Shown piece after piece: positions 55,212 through 64,000 of a DNA stretch of 64,000 nucleotides. Numbering within the stretch: the stretch's first letter is position 1; each line of letters opens with the position of its first letter. A model generated the notes under the pieces. The model had not been told where the DNA came from, ran no database searches, and saw only the letters and a list, made by a program, of their open reading frames with translations. The position numbers and the translations under genes were made by a program. Origin of the DNA: Utricularia gibba (lineage: Eukaryota; Streptophyta; Magnoliopsida; Lamiales; Lentibulariaceae); NCBI GenBank assembly GCA_002189035.1, contig CM007989.1:2914001-2978000 (forward strand), given 5' to 3'.

Positions 55212-58200
55212 ATGCCGACGAGTCAATCGGAGCTCTCCACAGAACAGGTACCTTCTTGATTGCGTTCGTAGTTAGAAACTGTCTGGATAATTCTCCTTCT
55301 TCTCTGAAGTTTCTGGTGTTTTGAAGGTTGGTTCTCGGGGATATGGGTCAATTAGCAGACATTACGGTTTTTAAAATTTTGGTCAATCTGAAGGTACTGC
55401 AGAGGGATATTCCATGGGAAACATATATGACGACGAAGCTGATAACTGGGACGGGACTTCAGCTGCTGCGACGGTATGACAAGAAACCCGAAAACTACAA
55501 GGCTCAGTTGCTTGACGATGTAATATCCATCGTAATGTGTTTTTATTTGTATTGTCGTGTATCCGTAAATTGTAAAGGGTTGATTTGTACATGTTTCAGT
55601 TTGGGGTGCATGTATATCCGCTTCCGTAAATTTCAAGTTGCCAGTTAGGCTGTGTTATGAGCTATGATGTAGACTGATTGATGAAAACAATTTCATTAGT
55701 TCATCTGTGAAAAGTGGTTAATGTATTGTCTCTGTATTTGACTTCCCTCAAGCATTAAGTGAAGATTGTTATTCTTTTGAATCTGAGTCAAGCTGAATGC
55801 CCGTGGTTTGGATATTAAGGAGGTCTGCTTGAACGAAGCGACCAGGAACTGATGGAACGCCTTCTTTTTTTTTGCAGGATGGCCCATCTTATGTTCGTGT
55901 TTTTGTCGGCATTTTGCGTGACATATTCAAGGAGGAAACTGTGGAATATGTTTTGGCTTTGATTGATGAAATGCTTTCTGGTATGTGGTAAAATGGTTAT
56001 CTTTCCTAAATTTCCTGGTCAAGTAGTACACTGATTTTCCTTGAAATAATACATTACAGCAAACCGAAAGCGTGCAAGATTGTTTCATGATAAGGCTCTC
56101 TGCGATAAAGATGTATACGGACCTTTTGTGAGGCAATGATCCATCTTAGACTGCGTACTTCATTTGTTGCTTCCAACCTAGAGCGTCAGAGCTTCTAATG
56201 CTTCTTTTCAAGGGCATCGGTACTGTTGAATATTTGATAGCGTTTACTTAGACATTGAATGTTAGGGTTGGTTAATCGTACTATTTTTCAAACATCCAAT
56301 TTTTTTAGAAATTTTTGACCTTAATGCATATGTGTTTTGAACTCATCTTTCATATATGGATGAGAATCCGTTTTTTGTTATATCATCATTCAGCCAAAGT
56401 TTTCATTTATTGAAATGAATGACCATTTACTCAAAGCAGATTGCTCTGGAAGGGTAACTGGTTTATACAGGAGAAGAGCTCTAAGTTGCTTTCTCTGATA
56501 GTGAGGTAAGATTATGGGGTTATTGCTCCTTTATTTGTCATTGCTCCTGATATCCTTCTCTTGTTTCCAGTGAAAGACCACCATTTCGAGATTCAGATGC
56601 TGCAAATGGACAATCAAGTTCAAAAAAAGCGATTGCTACAATACCTGATGTTTTGAAGGGCCTAGTTGATTGGTTGTGCTCACAGGTTTATTGATTATTC
56701 TTTGTGTAAAGGCTACTTACTAAAGTTGAAGTTATTTTAGCATTTTTTAACGCCCCCTAATGTATAAAAGTTCTGTGAAGTAGCATTTTCGAGCGTATTA
56801 TTTTGAATAACTAATGTCGTTCAAAGATATGAATTTTTTTCACTGCTTAGTAAATAAACTGTGGATGTGCTTGAAAGATGTTGGCGAATGGTCTTCTACA
56901 GAAACTGGTTTATAGTTGATCTGCCTGTATTTGCACTCTGCAGCTGAGGAATCCTAGTTCTGGTCATGGCATTCCAACTGCCATTAATTGCCTTGCAAAT
57001 CTACTAAGAGAGCCTGAAGTGCGATCTTTTTTTGTGCAAGCAGATGGAGTAAAGTTGCTTATACCTCTAATTTCGCCAGCATCAAGTCAACAATCTATTC
57101 AGGTATCAACAAGGATTTTTATTAGGGCCATTAGGTGTCTGTACCATCCGTTGGATACTTTCATTAACAGTCTGAAATGGAAACCTTAGTTTCCCTTTAT
57201 TATATCTCTTGTGCAAAAGCGTTCTTTGTGTTCGGATACTTTCATGCTGTGAACCTGCAATTGAGTACCTGGATACTTCGAAACCCCTGCCACAATTAAC
57301 CTGAGTTTCCCTTTATTACAGCTCTTGTATGAAACATGCCTTTGTGTTTGGCTGCTTTCATACTATGAACCTGCTATTGGGTACCTGGCTACTTCAAAAG
57401 CCTTGCCACGATTAGTTGAAGTTATCAGAGGATCCACAAAGGAAAAGGTAGCTTCCTAGACTACTCAGTTATGATTTTTTCGCCATTGATGGGCTACATA
57501 CTTGAGTAGTTTGTATGATTTTTTTGAATCCTTCTATTACTAAGCATTTTATTCTCACTGTAGGTTGTAAGAGTGGTTATATTGACACTCAGAAATTTGT
57601 TAGGAAGGGGGATGTTCGGAACTGACATGGTCGAACTTGGCTTGCCACAGCTAGTTCAGAACTTGAAGGCTCAGGCATGGAGCGATGAGGTGAGACGCTA
57701 TTTTCAGTTGCAATTTCCTGTGTAGACTTTTGCTTATTACAAATTTAGAGGGTGAATTGACTAGAATGGAATCTTGGTGAGGAACTTTGGTTTTGACTTC
57801 CTGTGCCATAAGTCCTAATGAATGTTTTCGAACAAGGATTGTCGCTCACTTAACCGCTAAAGCACTATATTATTTGAAGGACCTGATTGAAGCTCTGAAT
57901 CAAATGGAAGAAGCACTTAAGCATAAAATGAAGAACCTAAGTTCTTTTGACAAGTACAGACAGGATGTCCTCCTCGGCCGTCTAGATTGGTCACCTATGC
58001 ATAAGGATCCTGTATTCTGGCGTGAATATGCCACAAGCTTTGAAGAGCACGATTTTCAGGTACGGCTGTTGCTTCATCAATTGCATGATAGTTCCCACCC
58101 TCCCCATAATATGTAGTGCGTTGGTCCTTGAAATCTGTGGAGCATCATCTGGGTTCTTGGAAAGATCCTTGATTGCCCTTCTCAAAATTTTACTTTGCTC

Positions 58201-58481
58201 GAAAACCTTCCTTATAAGTTGATGCGATGCAGATATTAAGGGTCCTCATCACAATTCTCGGCGCATCAACTGATCCCAGAACACTGGCAGTAGCTTGTTT
58301 TGATCTATCACAGTTCATCCAGTACCACCCTGCAGGGCGCATCATCGTGACGGATCTCAAAGCCAAAGAACAAGTCATGAAGTTGATGAGCCATGAGAAT
58401 TCCGAGGTCACAAAGAATGCGTTGCTCTGCATTCAAAGGCTGTTCCTTGGTGGTAAATATGCAAGCTTCATGCAGGCCTGA
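55212..58481 (+). CDS. VHA-H: V-type proton ATPase subunit H
   Basis: Eleven exons (55212-55247, 55394-55519, 55878-55980, 56060-56132, 56440-56505, 56571-56685, 56944-57102, 57322-57447, 57564-57689, 57880-58059, 58233-58481) give 452 residues in frame. The protein is an all-helical HEAT/armadillo-like subunit that couples V1 to Vo and inhibits free V1. Conserved blocks are [99 protein letters not shown] and [20 protein letters not shown]. Intron 4 uses a GC donor (GTGAG|GCAATG); only this choice restores VRLLWKG. Intron 7 contains a decayed second copy of exon 8. The gene is convergent with the downstream P450, 121 bp between stops. Confidence 0.94.
57186..57301 (+). repeat. Decayed tandem duplicate of VHA-H exon 8 inside intron 7
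   Basis: This 116-bp unit aligns without gaps to 57302-57417, which is the end of intron 7 plus most of exon 8; about four bases in five agree by eye. In the exon 8 frame it stays open and reads [20 protein letters not shown], compared with [20 protein letters not shown] in the real exon. The acceptor is lost (TTATTATAT for TTATTACAG), and the 3' end runs into the real copy without a donor. It is therefore a fossil exon and not a usable alternative. Confidence 0.9.
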
Positions 58482-58602
58482 TTCATGTTCTCTGCAACCG
58501 GTTCCTGTTTCTCTGTCGATAACACGTACACTTGTGAAAAAATTCATATAAGTTGGATTTGACCTTTTTGTTGTGTATCTGATTGTTTCCTCCATGTCCA
58601 GT

Positions 58603-60381
58603 TCACTCTACACAGGACTGAAGACATGAGGTGGGAATGGCCAAAAGAGGATTAGCTCTGCAACAAACCAAACCAAAGTGCTCCTCCATGTCCAGTTCAC
58701 CATCACCAACAGCTTCCCAATCAAAGCAATGCACCATCTGAGCTACCACCAGACGCACCAGAAGCAGCCCCAGCTGCATCCCAGGGCACTCCCTTCTCCC
58801 TGAACCAAAAGCCAGCACCTCAAAATCCTTCCCCACTTCACCACCACTACTCCAAAATCTTTCAGGCCAAAACCTCTCGGCTTCTGGCCACACTTCCGGG
58901 TCTCTCCCTATAGCCCAGGCATTCACCAACACTCTGGATCCCTTGGGGACGTAATACCCGTCTAGCTCGCAATCTTCTAAGGATTCATGTGGGACCAGCA
59001 ATGGGACTACTGGGTGCAGCCTCAGTGTCTCCTTGATCACACAGTTCAAGTAGCGGAGGTTGTGCAGGTGTGATTCATCTACAGTGCTGCGATTCCCCAC
59101 AACTGAGGTGAGTTCTTGCTTGAGTTTCTTCATGACTGGAGGGTTCCTCATGAGTTCTGATAATGCCCATTCTATTGCTGCTGAAGAAGTGTCCATTCCT
59201 GCTACCAGCAAATCCTGTTCAACAAAAAAAAAAAAAAGGGAAAGGATTGAATCCAAATTATCAAAATTGATAAAAAAAAAATTCAATTCAAGTTCAGCCC
59301 TCTATAAAAAAGGAATTATAAGTTGATGTAAAGCTATATACAAAAAATTATTGGAAAATTATATCAAATTGTTATAGAAAATAACTAAAAATATATTTTA
59401 GCCGGATTTTTTTTTTCAAAAAAATTGAATTATTTTAATCGGTGGGTAAAATTTTTGTACCATGAGTACGGCTTTGAGATGGCGCCGGTCAAATTCAAAA
59501 GCAGCAGCGGTAGGAGTTGCAGAAGCCAGCGGCGGCTTCTTCATGGAAGAAAGCATGGAATCCACGAAATCAAGATCGCGGTCATCATCTTCGTCGTCCT
59601 TCTTCATCATCTCGTGATCCTTCACTATCTTCTCCAGAAACCCATCAAATATGTTTCTCATCTCCTTCAATCTCCGATTCATTCCGTGAATGTCCAGAGC
59701 TTCTATCAGTGGAAAATAATCCGCAGGGTTGAACTTACCCGCCAACTCAATTGCTTCCTGGATCACGCCCTTGAACCCCGTTTCGTCGATTTCTTTGTCC
59801 TCGTACTTTCTTCCGAACACCATTAAACAATTCATGTCGCCAATTAGGGAAGAAATACGGCGGCTGATATCCACTGCCTCCCGCTTCTCCGCCGAGGAGT
59901 TAACCCGATCGATGAACTCTAGAATTTCCCTCTTTCTCATCGATTGAAATTGATTGATTCTACGGGTACTGAGGAGTTCGGTTTTGCATAGTTTCCTCAT
60001 GTTGCGCCAGTATGGACCGTAGGGGGAGCATGCCAGGCCTCTGAGGTCGTAGCTCAAGTATCTGCCGACTTGATTTCTAGCTCTGCCGGCGAAAACCTGA
60101 TCATGGGTTTTGAGGACAAGCTCCGCTGCCTTCGGCGACGAGATGACGATGCATTGCACGAATCCCAGACGCAGCCCCATGATGGGGCCGTGTTTTTGGG
60201 CGAGGTAACGGAGATCGCGGTGAGGGTTTTTGCCTAGAAGATGAAAATGGCCGATGATGGGGAGGCTTGTCGGACCAGGAGGAAGACTTTTCCTGCCCGC
60301 CGGTGTGAGCAGACGTCGCCGGAGGTAAACAAATATGGTGGCTATGGTAATCACCGCAGCCCAAAACCAGAAGGTCTCCAT
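58603..60381 (-). CDS. CYP71-clan cytochrome P450 (CYP736A-like)
   Basis: Two exons, 59461-60381 and 58603-59214, encode 510 residues, the single phase-0 intron in the A-type P450 position. An N-terminal anchor ([17 protein letters not shown]) is followed by the proline hinge [18 protein letters not shown]. The WRNMRKLC helix, I-helix [18 protein letters not shown]-helix [19 protein letters not shown] and haem loop [11 protein letters not shown] are all present. It is an ER enzyme of specialised metabolism; similarity as remembered is to CYP736A or CYP750, and the substrate is unknown. The intron is about 246 bp and AT-rich. A 19-bp piece of its C-terminal coding sequence recurs just beyond the stop codon. 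Confidence 0.9.
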
Positions 60382-60788
60382 CTCCTATTGACTTCCTGTG
60401 TGCTTTCCTGCTCTGCTTCCTTCGTCCATTATAATACGAGTGTCGATGGTTGACCTTGAAACGATTGGTGAATAGAGGTTAGGTCTGAATCTCCTGCGTG
60501 CGGTGTAAATTGCATCTGAACCAGTAGGCGACTGCAACCTTCCACGGCTCGCTGGCTTCTCAACCACCCCTTAGATAAGGATGCCTAATCCTAAGAGTGT
60601 CATCATCAACCTCGTGACAATCTCTACCATTTGCAGGTTCATAGCCTCTCTGGTAACTCGGGCAAAATGGATCCACTCAACTCTGAAGAAACTGTCTTTG
60701 AAGTTTATATGATTATTCAAGAATCAAATCAATGGTTGCAGAATGGCAAATCAGATCAAACCCAAGAGGGAGCAACTGCAAAGGAATA
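60382..60788. other. Intergenic between the LCAT4-like gene and the P450 promoter
   Basis: 407 bp with no coding exon. It holds the P450 leader/promoter and the 3' flank of the LCAT4-like gene. Confidence 0.5.
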
Positions 60789-63079
60789 CTAGTACGAAAC
60801 TGAGCAGTCAACAGCTGCAACCTTGGAAGTCTTCGTGTTCAGCCTCGCCTTCTCCTCACGGGGAACTCCTAACCAGTTCTGGATGAGTTGAAATACCTTT
60901 TTGTCGCTCAGAAGCTCCCGGTGACTTGAAGGGACCCCCACTCTTTCCACAGCCGCCAGGCCGTCCGCCACCGCTGATTCGGATGGCACAGTCCCGTCGC
61001 CGTCTACGTACGAGTACTCAGGCTGGAAGACCAGATTATGACACATGTATGCCAACAAGCGTACATACAAAGCAAACGAGTGTAGATGTGTGCTCACCAG
61101 TGAGTGGCATATTTCGGATAGATCGTCGATGGGGAAGACTCCGAGCCATAGCTGCGAAAGGATTTCTTTGACCAGAAAAACAAAAAAACAGTGCAGAGGT
61201 CAGCTTGTAAGAAGTGGCATACCAGACATCAAAAGCTGTGTCGATGGATGTCCCATATATGTTGTAGAAGGAGACCCCATCAGGGACTTGAGTTTTGTTT
61301 AGGAGTTCTCGAGTCCCAGAAGCATGCTTAAGAATCTCGTGGTTGAAAGGAACAGCAACAGTTTTCCCTTCATAGTTAAGCTGTAAACACAACATCAACA
61401 AGTCTTTTCATAAAAGGCCAAAAACTAGTGAAATCATCAAGCAGAACTACAGGTACCCAGCTAACAACTTTGAATAAACTAGTTGCATAAAGCGACAAAA
61501 AAGCCAGGGGAAGAAAAGGCAGCACCTTATTGTCCTTCAAGGCTTCATCAAAGAGAGAAATGCTTTCCTCAATTCCATAAGATTCCAATGAAGCTGATGT
61601 CTCGTTGTCTTCGACATGCTTTCTCCACACTTGAATCTCGGGCTGCTTCTTCCACTTGAAGGCATGGTTTGACAACATCTCATACACGCAGGGACACTCC
61701 ACCAGCTAAAAAAAGGGAATAAATCGAAGAGATGTTGATGAGAGGCAATGGTATGGCAAACAAAGGATGCCCATCTTCCATTATCGAAGTATGCCTATTA
61801 CCAGTTGGTGCATTGACCATCTGGATACAAAGAGTAAACTTTCAAAGCCTTCAACAAACTGCAATCCCGTGAGTAAACAATCATTAATGTACCCTGGAGC
61901 ACCTGATTTAGGGGAAAAAAAACAGCCTGAAGATCATTTGGGATTCAACTGGTAGAAAGGAAAACTAAATGACTGGTGTCATATTTCGGAATCAAGAAGT
62001 TAATCAACAAAGAGGAAGCAATATTTGCCTTCTAAAAGAGATGCATTGGAGTTGTGCCTGACTTAAGCAGTGGAGCTTCAAATAAACGCTGCGATGGACA
62101 TTTACCTTGAAAGGGAGTACCTATTGTAATCCACTTATTCACGTACTTGGAGAAAAGCTGCAGTTCCAAAGTTAACATGAATCAGCATATACATCCTCCT
62201 GCTAACTAAAAAGAACGATCAAGAATACATACATCACTGTACAGTGAAATGAAGCATGAGACTAGCAATCCACCCATTGAATGAGAGATTATGTTCACTT
62301 TCCTCCCCCTGAAGATTTAAATGCAGTCTCTAACTTGTTCTTCAGGCCATTAAGCGATCTATCACATCTGAAAAAATGCAGGAATGGTCCATGAACATAT
62401 TATTAGCCCCTACTAGAAGCATAAAATCACTTGGCATCTAGCCAGCCATCCATATCCTTGAAGGTAAGTACCTAATACTCTGGCGGAAGTCATATCCATA
62501 ACCAAATAATGTGGTTCCTTTCTCATAGCCACATCCAACAAGCATGTCAATCATATCATGAAAATGGTAAAGACTAGTCAGATGCAGAAGCTTTACCCAC
62601 TGGGACATCATGAGAAACAACATTAGTATCAGTAGCATGTACAGTTTAGATAGCTGATTAGGAAAAAACAGGGTAATCGCATATCTAACCAAAGAAGGGT
62701 CCAAAATATCAATTGCATACAACCCATAATCATCATCAGGCACTACAATCTCAGTGCTATCGTCCAATGGTTCAGTGTAACCTGCATAACCCACAATGCC
62801 AAGAACACGGGTTCACATTGATCATGAAAAGATAAGAGGAAAAATGCTCATACCCGTTTCAGGATTGTAGATTGACCATAGCTTCTTCCTGAACTCGCGA
62901 TCAGCAAGCAGAATCCGGACCCAAACCCGCGTCAGGGATCCAGACTTCTTCTTCTTGGAATTAAGAATGGACCCACAAGCACCAGAGATCAATAGAACCG
63001 GGTCCCTGTCTGCGGTGGGTTCGTCTTGCTCGTACGAGCAGCGCGAGTTGTAGAAGCAGCAGCAGTAGTCCTTGAGCAT
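60789..63079 (-). CDS. LCAT4: LCAT-like phospholipase/acyltransferase 4 (two one-base breaks)
   Basis: Ten exons, 62854-63079, 62690-62781, 62472-62599, 62233-62367, 62106-62157, 61802-61902, 61526-61705, 61223-61380, 61098-61151 and 60789-61022, encode about 453 residues. The alpha/beta-hydrolase has DPVLLISGACGSIL, FGYGYDFRQS, the nucleophile motif HSMGG (Ser near 178), TIGTPFQGAPGYI, FYNIYGT, the acid-bearing YVDGDGTVP and the catalytic His region SSHRELL. Plant LCAT4 is a phospholipase A acting on membrane lipids. Frame breaks occur at the C-run 62305-62309 (exon 4, just before HSMGG) and at the G-run 61131-61134 (exon 9). Adding one base to each run restores GGRKVNIISHS and SSPIDDLSEICHSL. 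The C-terminal tail is shorter than in Arabidopsis LCAT4 as I recall it. Confidence 0.88.
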
Positions 63080-63752
63080 GGCCGCCGCGTGGGAAAGAGC
63101 TCTTGTTTTTCCTTCTTTCGAGGGTTCAATTCAATTGGTGAATAAAAGTATAGCTGCAAGCCTGCAACTGCACGTGTAAGATTACAGATATAGTGTGGCG
63201 TTCATTCAGCATCAAAAACTGATTTTTTTTTCGAGGAATAAAAAAAACTGAAGCTTGAGCTCCACTCCCGTAAAGGAAGACAAGGTGATGATTTTCTGCT
63301 CTGTGAAATCTGAACGGGGTTTCATGGAATGAAAGCATATTCTTATTATGCGGATACGAGATTCCAAGAAACTTTTATATAAACAGACTTTTGGGCTTCG
63401 TCCCCAGTACCCACCCCACAGGAACGAAGAGACGTTTCAGACCGTTACCTTGAAAAAGGTGAAAGCTTTTTGATTGCTAGTAGACAGTTGATGGTAAAGC
63501 AATAGAGCTACAGTTGCCATGAAAACACACACATACACACTAAAAATGCATTCTTTCGCTGCTCAATGATCTGATGAACTGTACAAAATACATACAAGAT
63601 CACGTCTCCAAATCACCCCAACATACGGAGTACGATGGGATGCCCATCGGAGGGTGGGTTGGTTCCAGATTCATCTCCGAAAAATCTAATATGCCTTCTG
63701 AGACTGGCAACGAAAGCAAGAACCAAGTATCTAAATGGATACATCTTGATCC
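63080..63752. other. Intergenic between the PP2C 3' end and the LCAT4-like gene
   Basis: 673 bp containing the LCAT4 leader/promoter and the 3' untranslated region of the PP2C gene. No other coding content is supported. Confidence 0.5.
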
Positions 63753-64000
63753 CTACTTGGCATTGCCGCAACGCTGCAGCCGAGACCATGATGGAAGATG
63801 ATCCTTTGTTTGTGCAGCAGCGTCATGTTTAGATTCCGAGATACAATGTGGTTGCCCCTTTGAGTCGAGGAACAGGCACACAACTGCACAATCATCAATC
63901 TTTGCATTTGGATACTTGTATCTCCAAACCCTGATGGCTGAAGCGACAACCTTTCGAGCTGCAAGTGATCTTTTGGGGCAAGACTCCACAATCTTCACCA
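63753..64000 (-). CDS. Protein phosphatase 2C, C-terminal exon (partial)
   Basis: The frame enters from the right edge and ends at the stop 63753-63755, covering 82 residues. VKIVESCPKRSLAARKVVAS, IRVWRYKYPNAKIDDCAVVC and LFLDS are the end of the PP2C catalytic core; the Asp-Asp of IDDC is the conserved C-terminal metal ligand region (motif 11). This combination fits the plant clade of PP2C phosphatases related to PP2C33/65. The upstream exons, including most of the catalytic domain, are outside the window. The last 30 residues after LFLDS are not conserved, which is usual. Confidence 0.88.
   Translation of the reverse strand, partial: VKIVESCPKRSLAARKVVASAIRVWRYKYPNAKIDDCAVVCLFLDSKGQPHCISESKHDAAAQTKDHLPSWSRLQRCGNAK

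Overview
This is nuclear DNA from a flowering plant, almost certainly a eudicot. Nearly every gene is split by short GT-AG introns, the proteins match plant-specific families (INDETERMINATE-domain zinc finger, DWARF27-like, MPBQ methyltransferase, FZL, CHX, CYP86A, NEK), and there is a plant-type tRNA-Glu. The window is gene-dense, about one gene per 3 kb, with only one small foldback element and a few microsatellites. An asterid (perhaps Lamiales) origin is my guess from protein similarity as remembered; it is not proven.

Layout. 0-1 kb: first exon of katanin p60, divergent from RPC25. 1-15.2 kb, all plus strand: RNA polymerase III subunit RPC25, a uridine-kinase-like P-loop protein, a D27-like carotenoid isomerase, MPBQ/MSBQ methyltransferase (VTE3), tRNA-Glu(UUC) and a JMJ31-like JmjC dioxygenase. 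16.9-26.7 kb, minus strand: an IDD zinc-finger factor, a NEK kinase and an RNase H1 with hybrid-binding domain. 27.4-31.3 kb plus: 3-methylcrotonyl-CoA carboxylase alpha. 31.5-34.1 kb minus: a small conserved basic protein and an intronless CYP86A. 36.0-48.3 kb plus: FAP1-like chalcone-isomerase-fold protein, the thylakoid GTPase FZL and a 33-exon M1 aminopeptidase. 48.5-54.9 kb minus: a CHX18-type cation/H+ exchanger and ALKBH6. 55.2-58.5 kb plus: V-ATPase subunit H. 58.6-64 kb minus: a CYP71-clan P450, an LCAT4-like phospholipase and the last exon of a PP2C.

These are mostly housekeeping or plastid genes and do not form a cluster. Several products act in the chloroplast: VTE3 makes plastoquinone and tocopherol precursors in the envelope, D27-like acts on carotenoids, FAP1 binds fatty acids, and FZL shapes thylakoids. 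Three of the genes (P-loop kinase, MCCA, FZL) correspond, as I remember the locus numbers, to neighbours on the top arm of Arabidopsis chromosome 1, so the block may be old shared gene order.

The main oddity is that at least seven positions in otherwise well-conserved coding exons, spread over six genes, lack exactly one base, nearly always inside a G, C or A run. Nine long exon chains elsewhere are perfectly in frame. This looks like deletion-type sequence error and would make automatic gene models truncate. The more biological curiosities are a decayed tandem copy of exon 8 in a V-ATPase-H intron, a 5-nt and a 12-nt exon in the aminopeptidase, four GC-AG introns (one of them in frame and able to encode a hydrophobic insert), and a splice donor built from a GT microsatellite.
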